In this document: piece by piece, positions 48,188 through 56,931 of the stretch | Position numbering within the stretch: position 1 is the first letter of the stretch | Layout: the number at the start of each line of letters is the position of its first letter | Assembly: GCA_044506565.1 (NCBI GenBank) | Contig: JBIQKN010000006.1 | Coordinates: 1-64,000 of the forward strand | DNA from: Croceibacterium_A sp044506565 | GTDB lineage: Bacteria > Pseudomonadota > Alphaproteobacteria > Sphingomonadales > Sphingomonadaceae | DNA length: 64,000 nt | Direction: 5' to 3' | Notes under the pieces: model-generated | Seen by the model: only the letters and a program-made list of their open reading frames with translations | The model's database searches: none | What the model was told of the DNA's origin: nothing | Position numbers and translations under genes: made by a program

Positions 48188-49333
48188 TCAGGCTCCGGCG
48201 CAGAACTGCGCCCAGTCGGCCATGAGGCGCTTGCGTTTCTCCAACAGGTTGCCGCGGCGGTAGGCAGCCTCGGTCTTGTCCGACACGGCATGCGCGAGCG
48301 CTGCTTCGGCGATTTCGCCCTGGTGCTCGGTTTCCTCGCTGACCCAGTCGCGGAAGGCCGAGCGGAAACCATGAACCGTGTAAGGCTCCTGCATTTCCCT
48401 GAGCAGCTTGGTCAAAGTCATGTCAGACAGTGGTGCATTGTGCCGCGTCCCGGGAAAGATCAGGTCGCATTCCGCGAGGCGCAGCTTCTGACAGCGCTTC
48501 AGGATGCGCACGGCAGGCGCCGTCAGCGGAACGACATGCTCGCGCTGAGCTTTCATGCGCTCCTTCGGAATGGTCCAGAGGCGGGCCTCGAGGTCGATCT
48601 CCTTCCACACCGCGCCCCGCACCTCGCCCGACCGCGATGCGGTCAGGACGGCAAACTCAAGGGCAAGGCGGCTGAACGTCTCCCGCTTCCGCAACCTGAC
48701 CATGAAAGCCGGAACGCGAGCGTAGGGCATCGCCGCGAAGTGGCCCTCCTTCTTTGGCTGGCGGGGCAATCCCTTCGAGATTGCCCGCATAGGGGCCTCG
48801 CTCTCGCGGTACCCGGAAGCGTACGCCCAATCGAGCACGGTCCCGATGCGCTGGCGCACCCGCCGGGCGGTCTCGGGCTTCGCAAGCCAGATGTCCGCAA
48901 GGACGTTGCGGATCATGGGTCCGGTGATCTCGCTGACCTGAAGGTTGCCGATCTGAGGGAAGACGTAGGTCTCAAGGGTACGCGACCACTGCTTCTCGTG
49001 CTTTTCGTTACGCCAGGTCTTGCGGTGCGCCGCGAGCACACGTGCCGCCGCCTCTCTGAAGGTCGGGATGCCTCCCGCTTTGCGACGCTCGAAGATGGGA
49101 TCGAGGCCCATCTCGACCCAGGCGCGGATTTCCCGGGCGCGCTCACGCGCGAGCGCAAGGGACACCTTCGAGGCGCTGCCGAGCCCGAAGTCCCGCCGGC
49201 GACCGTTCTTCTGGACCCTGCACACCCAACTCTTGCTGCCGCTGGGCTGCACGATCAGGAAAAGCCCGTCGCCGTCGCCGAGCCTTCCCGGCCTCGTCGC
49301 ACGTTTCACGGCAGTCGCCGACAGCTTGCCCAT
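48188..49333 (-). CDS. P4-type tyrosine integrase
   Basis: A 381-residue integrase with N-terminal DUF4102 arm-binding domain (LSATAVKRATRPGRLGDGDGLFLIV), core-binding SAM-like domain and catalytic domain. Catalytic residues are R234 (TASRSGEVRG), H321 and R324 (HGFRSAFRDW), H348 (LAHAVSD) and Y358 (EAAYRRG), all present. ATG 49333 follows GGAGG. It sits 144 bp from the 3' end of tRNA-Ser and is transcribed away from it, the usual layout for elements inserted at a tRNA end. It may serve the RdfS-like excisionase at 15531. Confidence 0.95.
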   Translation of the reverse strand: MGKLSATAVKRATRPGRLGDGDGLFLIVQPSGSKSWVCRVQKNGRRRDFGLGSASKVSLALARERAREIRAWVEMGLDPIFERRKAGGIPTFREAAARVLAAHRKTWRNEKHEKQWSRTLETYVFPQIGNLQVSEITGPMIRNVLADIWLAKPETARRVRQRIGTVLDWAYASGYRESEAPMRAISKGLPRQPKKEGHFAAMPYARVPAFMVRLRKRETFSRLALEFAVLTASRSGEVRGAVWKEIDLEARLWTIPKERMKAQREHVVPLTAPAVRILKRCQKLRLAECDLIFPGTRHNAPLSDMTLTKLLREMQEPYTVHGFRSAFRDWVSEETEHQGEIAEAALAHAVSDKTEAAYRRGNLLEKRKRLMADWAQFCAGA

Positions 49334-49477
49334 GCGTGAAACCTCCCACATTTCTTACCACATTTCCAATCGGTCACCGATGGATCGGGGTGGATGCGGG
49401 TGGACGTGAAATCGCTCGTAAGCCCTTGGTAAATTAGAGCTTTTTCGATTCGCTATGGACCTGGGAGGATCGTGTAT

Positions 49478-49567
49478 TGGCGGAGAGGGTGGGATTCGAA
49501 CCCACGTTACGGTTGCCCGTAAACCGCATTTCGAGTGCGGCGCATTCGACCTCTCTGCCACCTCTCC
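49478..49567 (-). tRNA. tRNA-Ser(CGA)
   Basis: A 90-base tRNA with encoded CCA. The 5' GGAGAGG pairs with CCTCTCC before the discriminator G; the anticodon stem CCGCA/TGCGG encloses CTCGAAA (anticodon CGA); a long variable arm marks a class II serine tRNA; the T arm GTGGG-TTCGAAT-CCCAC is canonical. Its 3' end faces the integrase, so it is the probable attachment site and the island/host border. Confidence 0.97.
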
Positions 49568-49755
49568 GCGCAAGGAGTGACGGCGCCTGGAAGCGCCCGG
49601 TCGATTGGGAGCGCGGCGGTTAGCCCAAGCTCGTCCGCTTGCCAAGCCCGTCCTGAGCATTTCAGGGCACCCGCCCAAGGCGGGCGTCCCACGCAACCGG
49701 GGATTGCGCCCCGGGGAACCTTGTCTCGGGCGAGCTGTATCCATATCTGAGAGCC

Positions 49756-50136
49756 ATGGAACGATCCCAGTTCTATTCGCCGCAGGCCGGCAGGAGGATC
49801 GAGGCCCCCCGTCACGCGGAGGCGCGCTTCGCGATCGGCGACGTCGTTCGCCACAAGCTGTTCGACTTCCGCGGCGTGGTGTTCGACATCGACCCGGTCT
49901 TCGCCAACAGCGAGGAATGGTACGAGGCGATCCCCAAGGACATGCGCCCGCGCCGCGACCAGCCGTTCTACCACCTGCTGGCCGAGAACGAGGACTCGTC
50001 CTACGTCGCCTACGTCAGCCAGCAGAACCTGCTCGACGACGGCGCCTCCGGTCCGGTCGACCACCCGAGCGTGCCGCAGCTGTTCGAGGACTTCCTCGGC
50101 GGCCGCTACCGGCTGCGCCGCAGCCTGACTCACTGA
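49756..50136 (+). CDS. hspQ: Heat shock protein HspQ
   Basis: A 126-residue YccV/HspQ protein. The core reads ARFAIGDVVRHKLFDFRGVVFDIDP, then EEWYEAIP, RDQPFYHLLAENEDSSYVAYVSQQNL, all family signatures. HspQ is a hemimethylated-DNA-binding and Lon-specificity-enhancing protein in Escherichia coli. The usual length is about 105, with a short N-terminal extension here. It is the first gene after tRNA-Ser and converges on the ABC-2 permease gene. Confidence 0.95.
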   Translation: MERSQFYSPQAGRRIEAPRHAEARFAIGDVVRHKLFDFRGVVFDIDPVFANSEEWYEAIPKDMRPRRDQPFYHLLAENEDSSYVAYVSQQNLLDDGASGPVDHPSVPQLFEDFLGGRYRLRRSLTH

Positions 50137-50154
50137 GCTCCTCGCCCGGCCGGC

Positions 50155-51054
50155 TCAGCTGCGGATCTTCCAGCCGCTCTTGAGGATTCGATAGCTCGCC
50201 CAGCCGAGCACGAGGTTGAGCACCCCGACGCCGATGGCGGCGCCGATCACCGCTTCGTTGGTGTTGCCGATATCGCTCTCGCCGATGAAGCCGAAGCGGA
50301 AACCCGAGATCATATAGAAGAACGGGTTCGCCCGGCTCACCGCCTGGAACACGGGCGCGAGGTTGTCGATCACGTAGAACGTGCCCGACAGCAGCGAGAG
50401 CGGTGCGACCACGAAGTTGGTCACTGCCGCCGCGTGGTCGAACTTCTCCGCCCACAGGCTGGTCAGCAGGCCCATCAGCGACAGCATCAGCGAGCCCATC
50501 AGCCCGAACCACACGATCGCCCACGGGTGCGCGGCCATCATGTCGATCCCCGGCCACAGCGCCATCGCCAGCGCGACCGCGCCGCCGACCATGATCGCCC
50601 GCGTCATTGCCGCGCCGACGATCCCGATCATCAGCTCGCCGGTCGACAGCGGCGGCATCAGCAGGTCGATGATGGTTCCCTGCATCTTGCCCGCAAGCAG
50701 CGAGAAGCTCGAGTTGGCGAAGGCGTTCTGCATCATGCCCATCATGATCAGCCCGGGCGCGACGAAGGTGGCGAAGCCGACTCCGAGCACCTCGCGGCCG
50801 CCGCGACCCATCGCCACGGTGAAGATCACCAGGAACAGCAGCGTGGTGACGGCCGGCGCCCAAACGGTCTGCGTCTGCACCTTGAGAAACCGCCGGACCT
50901 CCTTCATATAGAGGCTCCACAGCCCGATCCGGTTGAAACCCGTGATCAGCGGCTGCCCCTTGGGCGGAAAACCCTGCCCGGCACTCGCAACGGGGTCGAC
51001 GAATTCTTGCGGCTTGCCGGCGCTTTCCGGTAAGGCGGGGGCTTGGTCGGCCAT
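50155..51054 (-). CDS. ABC-2 type transporter permease
   Basis: A 299-residue membrane protein with six predicted helices after a 45-residue cytoplasmic N-terminus. SLYMKEVRRFLKVQTQTVWAPAVTTLLFLVIF begins the ABC2_membrane domain, and ANPFFYMISGFRFGFIG is the conserved C-terminal loop of the YadH-like subgroup. The ATPase partner is not in the window. Likely substrate class: polysaccharide, drug or lipid; not resolvable. Confidence 0.9.
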   Translation of the reverse strand: MADQAPALPESAGKPQEFVDPVASAGQGFPPKGQPLITGFNRIGLWSLYMKEVRRFLKVQTQTVWAPAVTTLLFLVIFTVAMGRGGREVLGVGFATFVAPGLIMMGMMQNAFANSSFSLLAGKMQGTIIDLLMPPLSTGELMIGIVGAAMTRAIMVGGAVALAMALWPGIDMMAAHPWAIVWFGLMGSLMLSLMGLLTSLWAEKFDHAAAVTNFVVAPLSLLSGTFYVIDNLAPVFQAVSRANPFFYMISGFRFGFIGESDIGNTNEAVIGAAIGVGVLNLVLGWASYRILKSGWKIRS

Positions 51055-51140
51055 GCGGCGCGACTATCGGCCGCGGGGTGCGCTGGCAAGACACTGCGGC
51101 ATCCGGAGCCCGGACCGCCCGACGAACAGATGGAATTCTA

Positions 51141-51812
51141 ATGAGCTGGACCGACGAACGTATCGCTACGCTGACCAAGATGTGGGAGAGCGGCGCGACC
51201 GCGAGCCAGATCGCCGACGAGCTCGGTGGCGTTTCGCGCAACGCGGTGATCGGCAAGGCGCACCGGCTCGGCCTCAAGGCGCGCCCTTCGCCCGTCAAGG
51301 CCAACGAGCCCAAGCCCGCCCCGCGGCCGAAGGACGCCGAGGCGAAGAGTGCGGCCAAGCCCAAGGCCAAGGCGCCCGAGCCGCGGCGCGAGACCGATTC
51401 GGCGGAGCCCGCGGAGGCCGAGCGCGCGGCGAGCGCCGTGCCGAGCCAGCCGCTGCCCAACGCCGCGCCGGAAATGCCGCGCGTGGTGTCGGTCGGCCCC
51501 GGCGGGTTCCTCCGCCAAGGCCCCGGCGACCAGCAGGCGCCGATCCCTCCGGCCCCGCCCCGCCGCCTGGTGCCGGCCAAGCCGAGCCCGGAAATCGCCG
51601 ACAAGACCAGCCTGCTCGATCTCAACGACCGCGTGTGCCGCTGGCCGATGGGCCACCCGGGCGAGCCCGACTTCCACTTCTGCGGCGAGAAGGTGAACCC
51701 GGGGTTCCCCTATTGCGTCGAGCACTGCGGCCGCGCCTACCAGGCGCAGCTGCCGCGCGGCGCCCGCCGTCCCCCGCCGCCGCTGCCGTTCGGCGGACCG
51801 CGGGTTCGCTAG
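51141..51812 (+). CDS. gcrA: GcrA cell-cycle regulator
   Basis: A 223-residue GcrA. The N-terminal DNA-binding domain MSWTDERIATLTKMWESGATASQIADELG, SRNAVIGKAHRLGLKAR is diagnostic; a long alanine/proline-rich linker follows, and the C-terminal sigma70-binding part carries CRWPMGHPGEPDFHFCGEKVNPGFPYCVEHC with its cysteine/histidine set. GcrA activates transcription at methylated GANTC sites in alphaproteobacteria. ATG 51141 gives the family N-terminus exactly. Confidence 0.97.
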   Translation: MSWTDERIATLTKMWESGATASQIADELGGVSRNAVIGKAHRLGLKARPSPVKANEPKPAPRPKDAEAKSAAKPKAKAPEPRRETDSAEPAEAERAASAVPSQPLPNAAPEMPRVVSVGPGGFLRQGPGDQQAPIPPAPPRRLVPAKPSPEIADKTSLLDLNDRVCRWPMGHPGEPDFHFCGEKVNPGFPYCVEHCGRAYQAQLPRGARRPPPPLPFGGPRVR

Positions 51813-51852
51813 CTAGCGATATCGTAACCGTGCCCGTGCCATAGGGCACGGC

Positions 51853-52344
51853 ATGACCGGGCAAGCGTCCTTCGGCGAGCGTTACCGCGCCTTCTGGCGG
51901 CGCGTCGGGCTGCTGTGGAACCGCCTGGTGGGAACCTTCCTGCTGCTGCTGGGCGGCTACGCGCTGCTGCTGACCCTCGGCAGCGACGACTTCTCGTTCG
52001 CCACCCACTGGCCGACCTTCGCAGCCGTCGCCGGCCTGTGGGGGCTCGCGCGGCTGTTCTTCGCGGCCCGCGACGTGGTTATCGAACCCGGCGACGGCGA
52101 CGGCGCCAATGGCGACCTCGTCCGCGGGCTCGACCGGGGACTGGGCACGACCTGGGCCCGTCTCTGCGGGACGCTGTTCGCGATCGGCGGCGGTTGGGCG
52201 CTGCTCAGCGTGGTCTACTGGCCGGTCTATGTCATGAGCGGGCTGCTGTTCGTCGCCGCGTGGGCGTGCTTCCGCACCCGCACCGGGCTCTTGGACCAGC
52301 TGTCCGATGGCCCGCGCGATCCGCCGGCCAGGGCCGACCGCTAG
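51853..52344 (+). CDS. Four-helix membrane protein, unknown
   Basis: A 163-residue protein with about four hydrophobic helices (for example LVGTFLLLLGGYALLLTL and VVYWPVYVMSGLLFVAAWACF) and a polar middle loop rich in Asp/Gly. I do not recognise a family. It starts 40 bp after gcrA and ends 2 bp before an assembly gap; the last 55 bases recur after the gap, so the 3' end is intact. Confidence 0.65.
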   Translation: MTGQASFGERYRAFWRRVGLLWNRLVGTFLLLLGGYALLLTLGSDDFSFATHWPTFAAVAGLWGLARLFFAARDVVIEPGDGDGANGDLVRGLDRGLGTTWARLCGTLFAIGGGWALLSVVYWPVYVMSGLLFVAAWACFRTRTGLLDQLSDGPRDPPARADR

Positions 52345-52501
52345 ACNNNNNNNNNNNNNNNNNNNNNNNNNNNNNNNNNNNNNNNNNNNNNNNNNNNNNN
52401 NNNNNNNNNNNNNNNNNNNNNNNNNNNNNNNNNNNNNNNNNNNNNNTGGACCAGCTGTCCGATGGCCCGCGCGATCCGCCGGCCAGGGCCGACCGCTAGA
52501 C
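52292..52501. other. Assembly gap (100 N) flanked by a 55-bp duplicate
   Basis: Bases 52292-52346 and 52447-52501 are identical; 100 N lie between. A 55-base identical overlap at two contig ends is what a k-mer assembler leaves when it fails to merge contigs, so the true sequence probably has one copy and no gap. Confidence 0.9.
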
Positions 52502-53851
52502 CGGAGCGCCTGCGAGCCTCCGTTCGCGCGCCGGCGGGACGTGCCGGTCGACGATAAGCGGCGCGGCAAAGACCAGCAACGAGACGACGATCAGCGTGCC
52601 GAAGAACGGCAGCATACTGCCCTTCCCAAGGTCGATCAGCGAACCGCCGAGCCCCGACCCGGCGATCGCCCCAACGCGCGCGACGAAGATCCCGAAACCG
52701 ATTCCCGCCGAGCGGCAGGCCGACGGATAGGCATAGGTCATGATCGCGTACATCCCGGCGATCGCCGCGCTGAACAGCGCCGCCGCGAGACCGTAGAGGC
52801 CGATGACCAGCAGCCGCTCGGCGTCGCCGGGCGTGTTCGACATCGTCTCGATCTTGAGCGCGATCACGATCAGCGTCGCCATCAGGGCTGTGCAGATGGC
52901 GAGAAACACCGGGCGCGAACCGAACTTGTGAACCAGCAACCCGGTCAGCACGGAGGCCGCCATCGAGGTGACCCCGCCGACCGAGACGGCATAGCTCGCC
53001 TCGTCGAACGGGAACCCCTTCGCGAGCAGGAAAGAAGTGCCCCAGTTGAGCATCGCGTAGGCGATCATCGCCGCCGCGGCGAAGGATACCCCGACCCCGA
53101 TGTTGAGCCTCAGGTGGCTCCGATGGAACACCCCGATCGACGCGCCGCCGTCGTCGGTCGCGTGATGCTCGGGAACGAGGTCGACCGGCCCGTCGAGCAC
53201 TTTCGCCGCGACCGCCTTCGCATCCTCGGTGCGCCCCTTGGCCAGCAGGTAGGACGGGCTTTCCCGCAGGACGAGCACGATCAGCACGACCATCAGCATC
53301 GTGCCCCCGCCGATCGTCAGGAACGTGCCCCGCCAGCCGAACTCCTCGACCAGCGTCGGCGCCAGCGCACCGACGACGGTGCCCCCCGCCGGAGTCCCGA
53401 CCGAGATCGTGGTGACCCCGACCGAGCGCCAGCGATCGGGCAGCCAGTCGCCGGTCAGGGTGATCGCGGTCGAATAGGCCGCGCCGAAACCGAGACCGCT
53501 GACGAGGCGCCAGGCGGCCATCTGCCAGACGTCGAGCGCGAGGCTCGCGCCCATTGTCGCGGCGGAGAAGATCACCGTGCCGATCGCGAGCGACCAGCGG
53601 CGCCCGATCTTGTCGCCGAGCCATCCTCCCCCCCACGAGCCGAGGCCGAAGCCGACCAGCGCGGCCATGACCGCGATGCCGAAGGTGCCGCGGTCGGTTG
53701 CGAAATCCTCGATCACGATCGGCGCGACGATTCCGAGCAGCTGGGCATCCATCCCGTCGGCGATCAGTACGAGCATGCAGATCGCGAAGGTGACGATCGA
53801 GAACGTCCGGATCGGCTGCCGCGAAATCGCCTCGCTGAATGATAGGGCCAC
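52496..53851 (-). CDS. MFS transporter, aromatic acid:H+ symporter (AAHS) type
   Basis: A 451-residue inner-membrane carrier with 12 helices. The AAHS signature DGMDAQLLGIVAPIV is in helix 1 and WGGGWLGDKIGRRWSLAIG in loop 2-3; a large cytoplasmic loop (ESPSYLLAKGRTEDAKAV) follows helix 6. Relatives PcaK and BenK import hydroxybenzoates and benzoate. GTG 53851 follows GGAGGAGG at 6 bases. It lies outside the island but could serve the same aromatic acids as the catabolic cluster. Confidence 0.9.
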   Translation of the reverse strand: MALSFSEAISRQPIRTFSIVTFAICMLVLIADGMDAQLLGIVAPIVIEDFATDRGTFGIAVMAALVGFGLGSWGGGWLGDKIGRRWSLAIGTVIFSAATMGASLALDVWQMAAWRLVSGLGFGAAYSTAITLTGDWLPDRWRSVGVTTISVGTPAGGTVVGALAPTLVEEFGWRGTFLTIGGGTMLMVVLIVLVLRESPSYLLAKGRTEDAKAVAAKVLDGPVDLVPEHHATDDGGASIGVFHRSHLRLNIGVGVSFAAAAMIAYAMLNWGTSFLLAKGFPFDEASYAVSVGGVTSMAASVLTGLLVHKFGSRPVFLAICTALMATLIVIALKIETMSNTPGDAERLLVIGLYGLAAALFSAAIAGMYAIMTYAYPSACRSAGIGFGIFVARVGAIAGSGLGGSLIDLGKGSMLPFFGTLIVVSLLVFAAPLIVDRHVPPARERRLAGAPV

Positions 53852-54194
53852 GCCGATCCTCCTCCCGCTTGTTTTGCCCGGAGATGCCATGCCGGGGTGG
53901 GGCTGGAAAGCACCAATGCGGAATTTCGCTAAACCGGCCAGACCGGGCCACACGATGAAATGTGGCAGTTTTGCGACGGAATGTAGAAAAAAATCCAATA
54001 AACAGCGCTTTACCCGATCATCCGGGCAAGTCGTCGCCGCGCATTTGCAAGTCGCGCGCCCTCATCCGACATAGAGCACAAGAGCCGACAGGGATCGGGT
54101 TGGGCGATCATTGCCGCTCACTCTGGTTCGTAATGAAATCACGCAGTAGTTCTCCTTCTATTGGGAGCACTCCTGTGAATGAAGGAGACTTTCC
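53852..54194. other. Divergent intergenic region
   Basis: The 343 bases between the AAHS carrier and the DUF4168 gene are less GC-rich than the surroundings (for example AAAAAAATCCAATAAA at 53987) and carry promoters for both. CCCGATCATCCGGG at 54012 is a small inverted repeat. No gene seen. Confidence 0.45.
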
Positions 54195-54674
54195 ATGAAG
54201 AAATATGCTCTTGCCTTTTCGGGTCTCGTTCTTGCGGCAGGCGCCGCGAGCGCGCAACCGGCCGACGTTCCGACGGACGATCACGCCGCTCCGCATACCG
54301 AAGGTGCCCTGCCCGGCGATGCCGCTGCGCCCGATGCCGGCGTCCCGGACGCGAGCACCGAGCCAGCCCCGCCCGCGCCCGACGCGGGTGCCGAGCCGGC
54401 TCCGCCGGCCGATCCGGTAGCCGCGGCCGAGGTAAGCGAGGCCGACATCGACAGCTTCGCCAAGGCGACCGTCAAGCTGCAGGAAATCCAGGCCGACGCG
54501 ACTATCGCGGACGACCAGAAGCAGGCCGCAATGCAGGCTGCCGTTACCGAAGCGGGCCTCGACCCGGCCAAGTACAACGCCATCGGCAAGGCCGCGCAGG
54601 CCGACCCCGAGCTGCGTGCCAAGGTCCAGACCGCGATGGCCCGCCACACCACTGCACCGCCGAGCGAAGGCTGA
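54195..54674 (+). CDS. Exported DUF4168 protein
   Basis: A 159-residue secreted protein. The signal peptide is MKKYALAFSGLVLAAGAASAQ; a proline/alanine/aspartate-rich linker (residues 25-75) follows, then the DUF4168 domain (EADIDSFAKATVKLQEIQAD, AVTEAGLDPAKYNAIGKAAQADPEL, residues 80-150), a helical domain of unknown function found in many periplasmic proteins. GGAG precedes ATG. Confidence 0.88.
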   Translation: MKKYALAFSGLVLAAGAASAQPADVPTDDHAAPHTEGALPGDAAAPDAGVPDASTEPAPPAPDAGAEPAPPADPVAAAEVSEADIDSFAKATVKLQEIQADATIADDQKQAAMQAAVTEAGLDPAKYNAIGKAAQADPELRAKVQTAMARHTTAPPSEG

Positions 54675-54739
54675 CCCCAGCCTCGGCAGCAGACTCATGC
54701 CGCGCGGTAGCTGCGACTGCCGCGCGGCTTCTTGTGCGC

Positions 54740-55801
54740 TCACCCCGTCACTTCGAGCACCATGTTGGTCGGCGTCTCCGCCGCGCGGCGGACACTCGTG
54801 AAGCCGGCCTTCCTGCACACTTCCGCTAGCCGCTTCTCGCCCGCCTGTGCGCCGAGCCCGAGGCCGACTTCCTGCGACAGCGAATTCGGCGTGCATACCG
54901 TGCACGAGGCCGCGTAGAAGATTTGCCCGAGCGGGTGCAGGTTCTCGGCCATCGTGTCGCCGGCCATCGGCTCCACCAGCATAAACGTGCCGCCCGGCGC
55001 CAGCGTCTCACGGATATGCCGCGCGGCGCCGACCGGATCGCCCATGTCGTGTAGTGCGTCGAAGATGCAGGCAAGGTCGAACCCTTCGCCGGCGAAGTCC
55101 TGCGCCCTGGCGACGTGGAACTCGACGTTCGCCACGCCCGCCTCGGCCGCCTTCTGCCTCGCCGCCTCGATCGACGGCGCGTGGTAGTCGATTCCGACGA
55201 TCGTCGAGTTCGGATAGGCCTCAGCCATCAGCACCGTCGACGAGCCGTGGCCGCAACCGATGTCGGCCACCTTCGCGCCCGCCTCGAGCTTGGCCTCGAC
55301 TCCGTCGAGCGCCGGGATCCAGGTATCGATAAGGTTGGCCTGGTAGCCGGGCCGGAAGAACCGGTCGGTGCCGCAGAACAGGCATTGCGTGTGGTCGCCC
55401 CACGGACGCCCCTTGCCCGAGACGAACGTGTCGACCGCCTTCTCGTGGCCCTCGAACTGCGAGACGATCAGCTGGAAGAACCCCTGCATGCACGCCGGCT
55501 GCCCCTCGCGGGTGAAGATCAGCGCCTGCTCGGGCTCGAGCGAGAAGGTCCCGTCCTCCGGGTGGTGGTTGACGTAGCCCCCGGCGCAGACCGAGCCGAG
55601 CCATTCGCGCAGGTACTTCGGGTTGAGCCCGGTCTTCTCGGCGAGTTCCTCGAGCGTCACCCGCCCGGCCCCGTCGAGCGCGGCAAACACTCCGGCCTTG
55701 TCGCCGAGATAGGCCATGAACACGCCCATCGCCCCGGCGACGTCGCCGATCACCTTGCCGATCAGCTCGTTGAGACGCGTTTCGTCGATCGCTTCGCTCA
55801 T
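54740..55801 (-). CDS. SAM-dependent methyltransferase with winged N-domain
   Basis: A 353-residue enzyme. An N-terminal winged-helix/dimerisation part (GVFAALDGAGRVTLEELAEKTGLNPKYLREWLGSVCAGGYV) resembles that of small-molecule methyltransferases, and the Rossmann part has VADIGCGHGSSTVLMAEAYP (motif I), VGIDYHAPSIEAAR and DALHDMGDP. ATG 55801 follows AGGAG. Substrate unknown; similar proteins are found in mycobacteria and sphingomonads. Confidence 0.9.
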   Translation of the reverse strand: MSEAIDETRLNELIGKVIGDVAGAMGVFMAYLGDKAGVFAALDGAGRVTLEELAEKTGLNPKYLREWLGSVCAGGYVNHHPEDGTFSLEPEQALIFTREGQPACMQGFFQLIVSQFEGHEKAVDTFVSGKGRPWGDHTQCLFCGTDRFFRPGYQANLIDTWIPALDGVEAKLEAGAKVADIGCGHGSSTVLMAEAYPNSTIVGIDYHAPSIEAARQKAAEAGVANVEFHVARAQDFAGEGFDLACIFDALHDMGDPVGAARHIRETLAPGGTFMLVEPMAGDTMAENLHPLGQIFYAASCTVCTPNSLSQEVGLGLGAQAGEKRLAEVCRKAGFTSVRRAAETPTNMVLEVTG

Positions 55802-55910
55802 CGCACTTCTCCTCGATTGGAGGATGCCCATGCGACCCGGCGAACCGCCGCCTGCAGCGGGCAGCGGCTTCGCGAAGCAGACTAGCAGGCCGGCCGGCCC
55901 CGCGAAACCG

Positions 55911-56852
55911 CTACTGCCCGCCCGCCGGGCTGACCGAACCCGTGTCGACCGGCGCCTCCTTCGGCGGCGGCACCGGGCGGTTGCCCGGGGCCATCAGGTT
56001 GCGGACCATCTCGGCGCGCATCGACTCGAACTTGACCCGGCCCGGCGTAGGCTCGTCGTCGGGGAAGGCTTCCTCGATCTCTCGGTGGCGCTGCTTCACT
56101 TCGTCGAGGAACTCGCGGTTGGTGAAGATGTAGAAGCGGTTTTCCTTGATCGCCGAGACCACCGCCTTGCCGGTGTCGTAGGGATCGATCGCCCCGCGCA
56201 TCGCCTCCCACAGGTCCTTGAGGAACTGCGGCGCGTTTTCCTCGTCGATGCTCGGATCGTCCTCGGGCAGCGGCACGATCGCTGTGCGCGTGGCGCCCGG
56301 GAACAGGCACGACACGCCGATCCCGTCCTTGGCCAGCTGCATCCGCAGGCTTTCGGAGAACCCGCGCACCGCGTACTTGGCGGTCGAGTAGGCTGCGAGG
56401 CCCGGCAGCGGCACCACGCCCGCCATGGAGCTGGTGTTGACCACGTGCCCGCCCTCGCCCTGCTTGCGGATGATCGGGGCGATGATCTTGGTTCCGTTGA
56501 CCACCCCGCCGAGATTGATCGCCATGACGCGGTCCCAGTCGTCGAAGTCGGGCGAGGCCGCGGTTCCGCCGCCACTGACCCCGGCGTTGTTGCACAGCAC
56601 GTGGATCTTCCCGAACGCCTCCAGCGTCTCGTCCGCCGCCGCGCGCACGCTGTCGCGGTCGGCGACGTTGGTCTTGACGAAGTGCACCGCGTTGTTGCCC
56701 GCAAGCTGCTCCTTCGCCCTGGCGATATGCTCGTCGCTCCAGTCGGCGAGGCTGACCTTCATCCCCTCTTCGAGAAACGCGCGCGCCATGCCGAGGCCGA
56801 TGCCGCTGGCCCCGCCGGTGATGAAGGCGACCTTGCCGGTCAGATGTTCCAT
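55911..56852 (-). CDS. Short-chain dehydrogenase/reductase
   Basis: A 313-residue classical SDR. Cofactor motif TGGASGIGLG at residues 13-22, NNAGVSGGG near 88, catalytic serine in VNTSSMAG and the YSTAK pair near 155-159 are all present. An aspartate after the second strand (SLADWSD) suggests NAD over NADP. The 60-residue C-terminal extension is longer than usual and ends proline-rich. Substrate unknown. Confidence 0.92.
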   Translation of the reverse strand: MEHLTGKVAFITGGASGIGLGMARAFLEEGMKVSLADWSDEHIARAKEQLAGNNAVHFVKTNVADRDSVRAAADETLEAFGKIHVLCNNAGVSGGGTAASPDFDDWDRVMAINLGGVVNGTKIIAPIIRKQGEGGHVVNTSSMAGVVPLPGLAAYSTAKYAVRGFSESLRMQLAKDGIGVSCLFPGATRTAIVPLPEDDPSIDEENAPQFLKDLWEAMRGAIDPYDTGKAVVSAIKENRFYIFTNREFLDEVKQRHREIEEAFPDDEPTPGRVKFESMRAEMVRNLMAPGNRPVPPPKEAPVDTGSVSPAGGQ

Positions 56853-56931
56853 GCCTGCTCCTCCCGAGCCCGTCCGTGGGCGCGGCCGTATTCGATGAAG
56901 ATGGGCGCGATCACAACCCTGCGGCGGCCGC

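Noticed and set aside
49478..49567. Second attachment site (copy of the tRNA-Ser 3' end) within the window
   Set aside because: I looked for the GGGATTCGAAC-type sequence to the left and found no matching copy, so the other end is outside the window or too degenerate.
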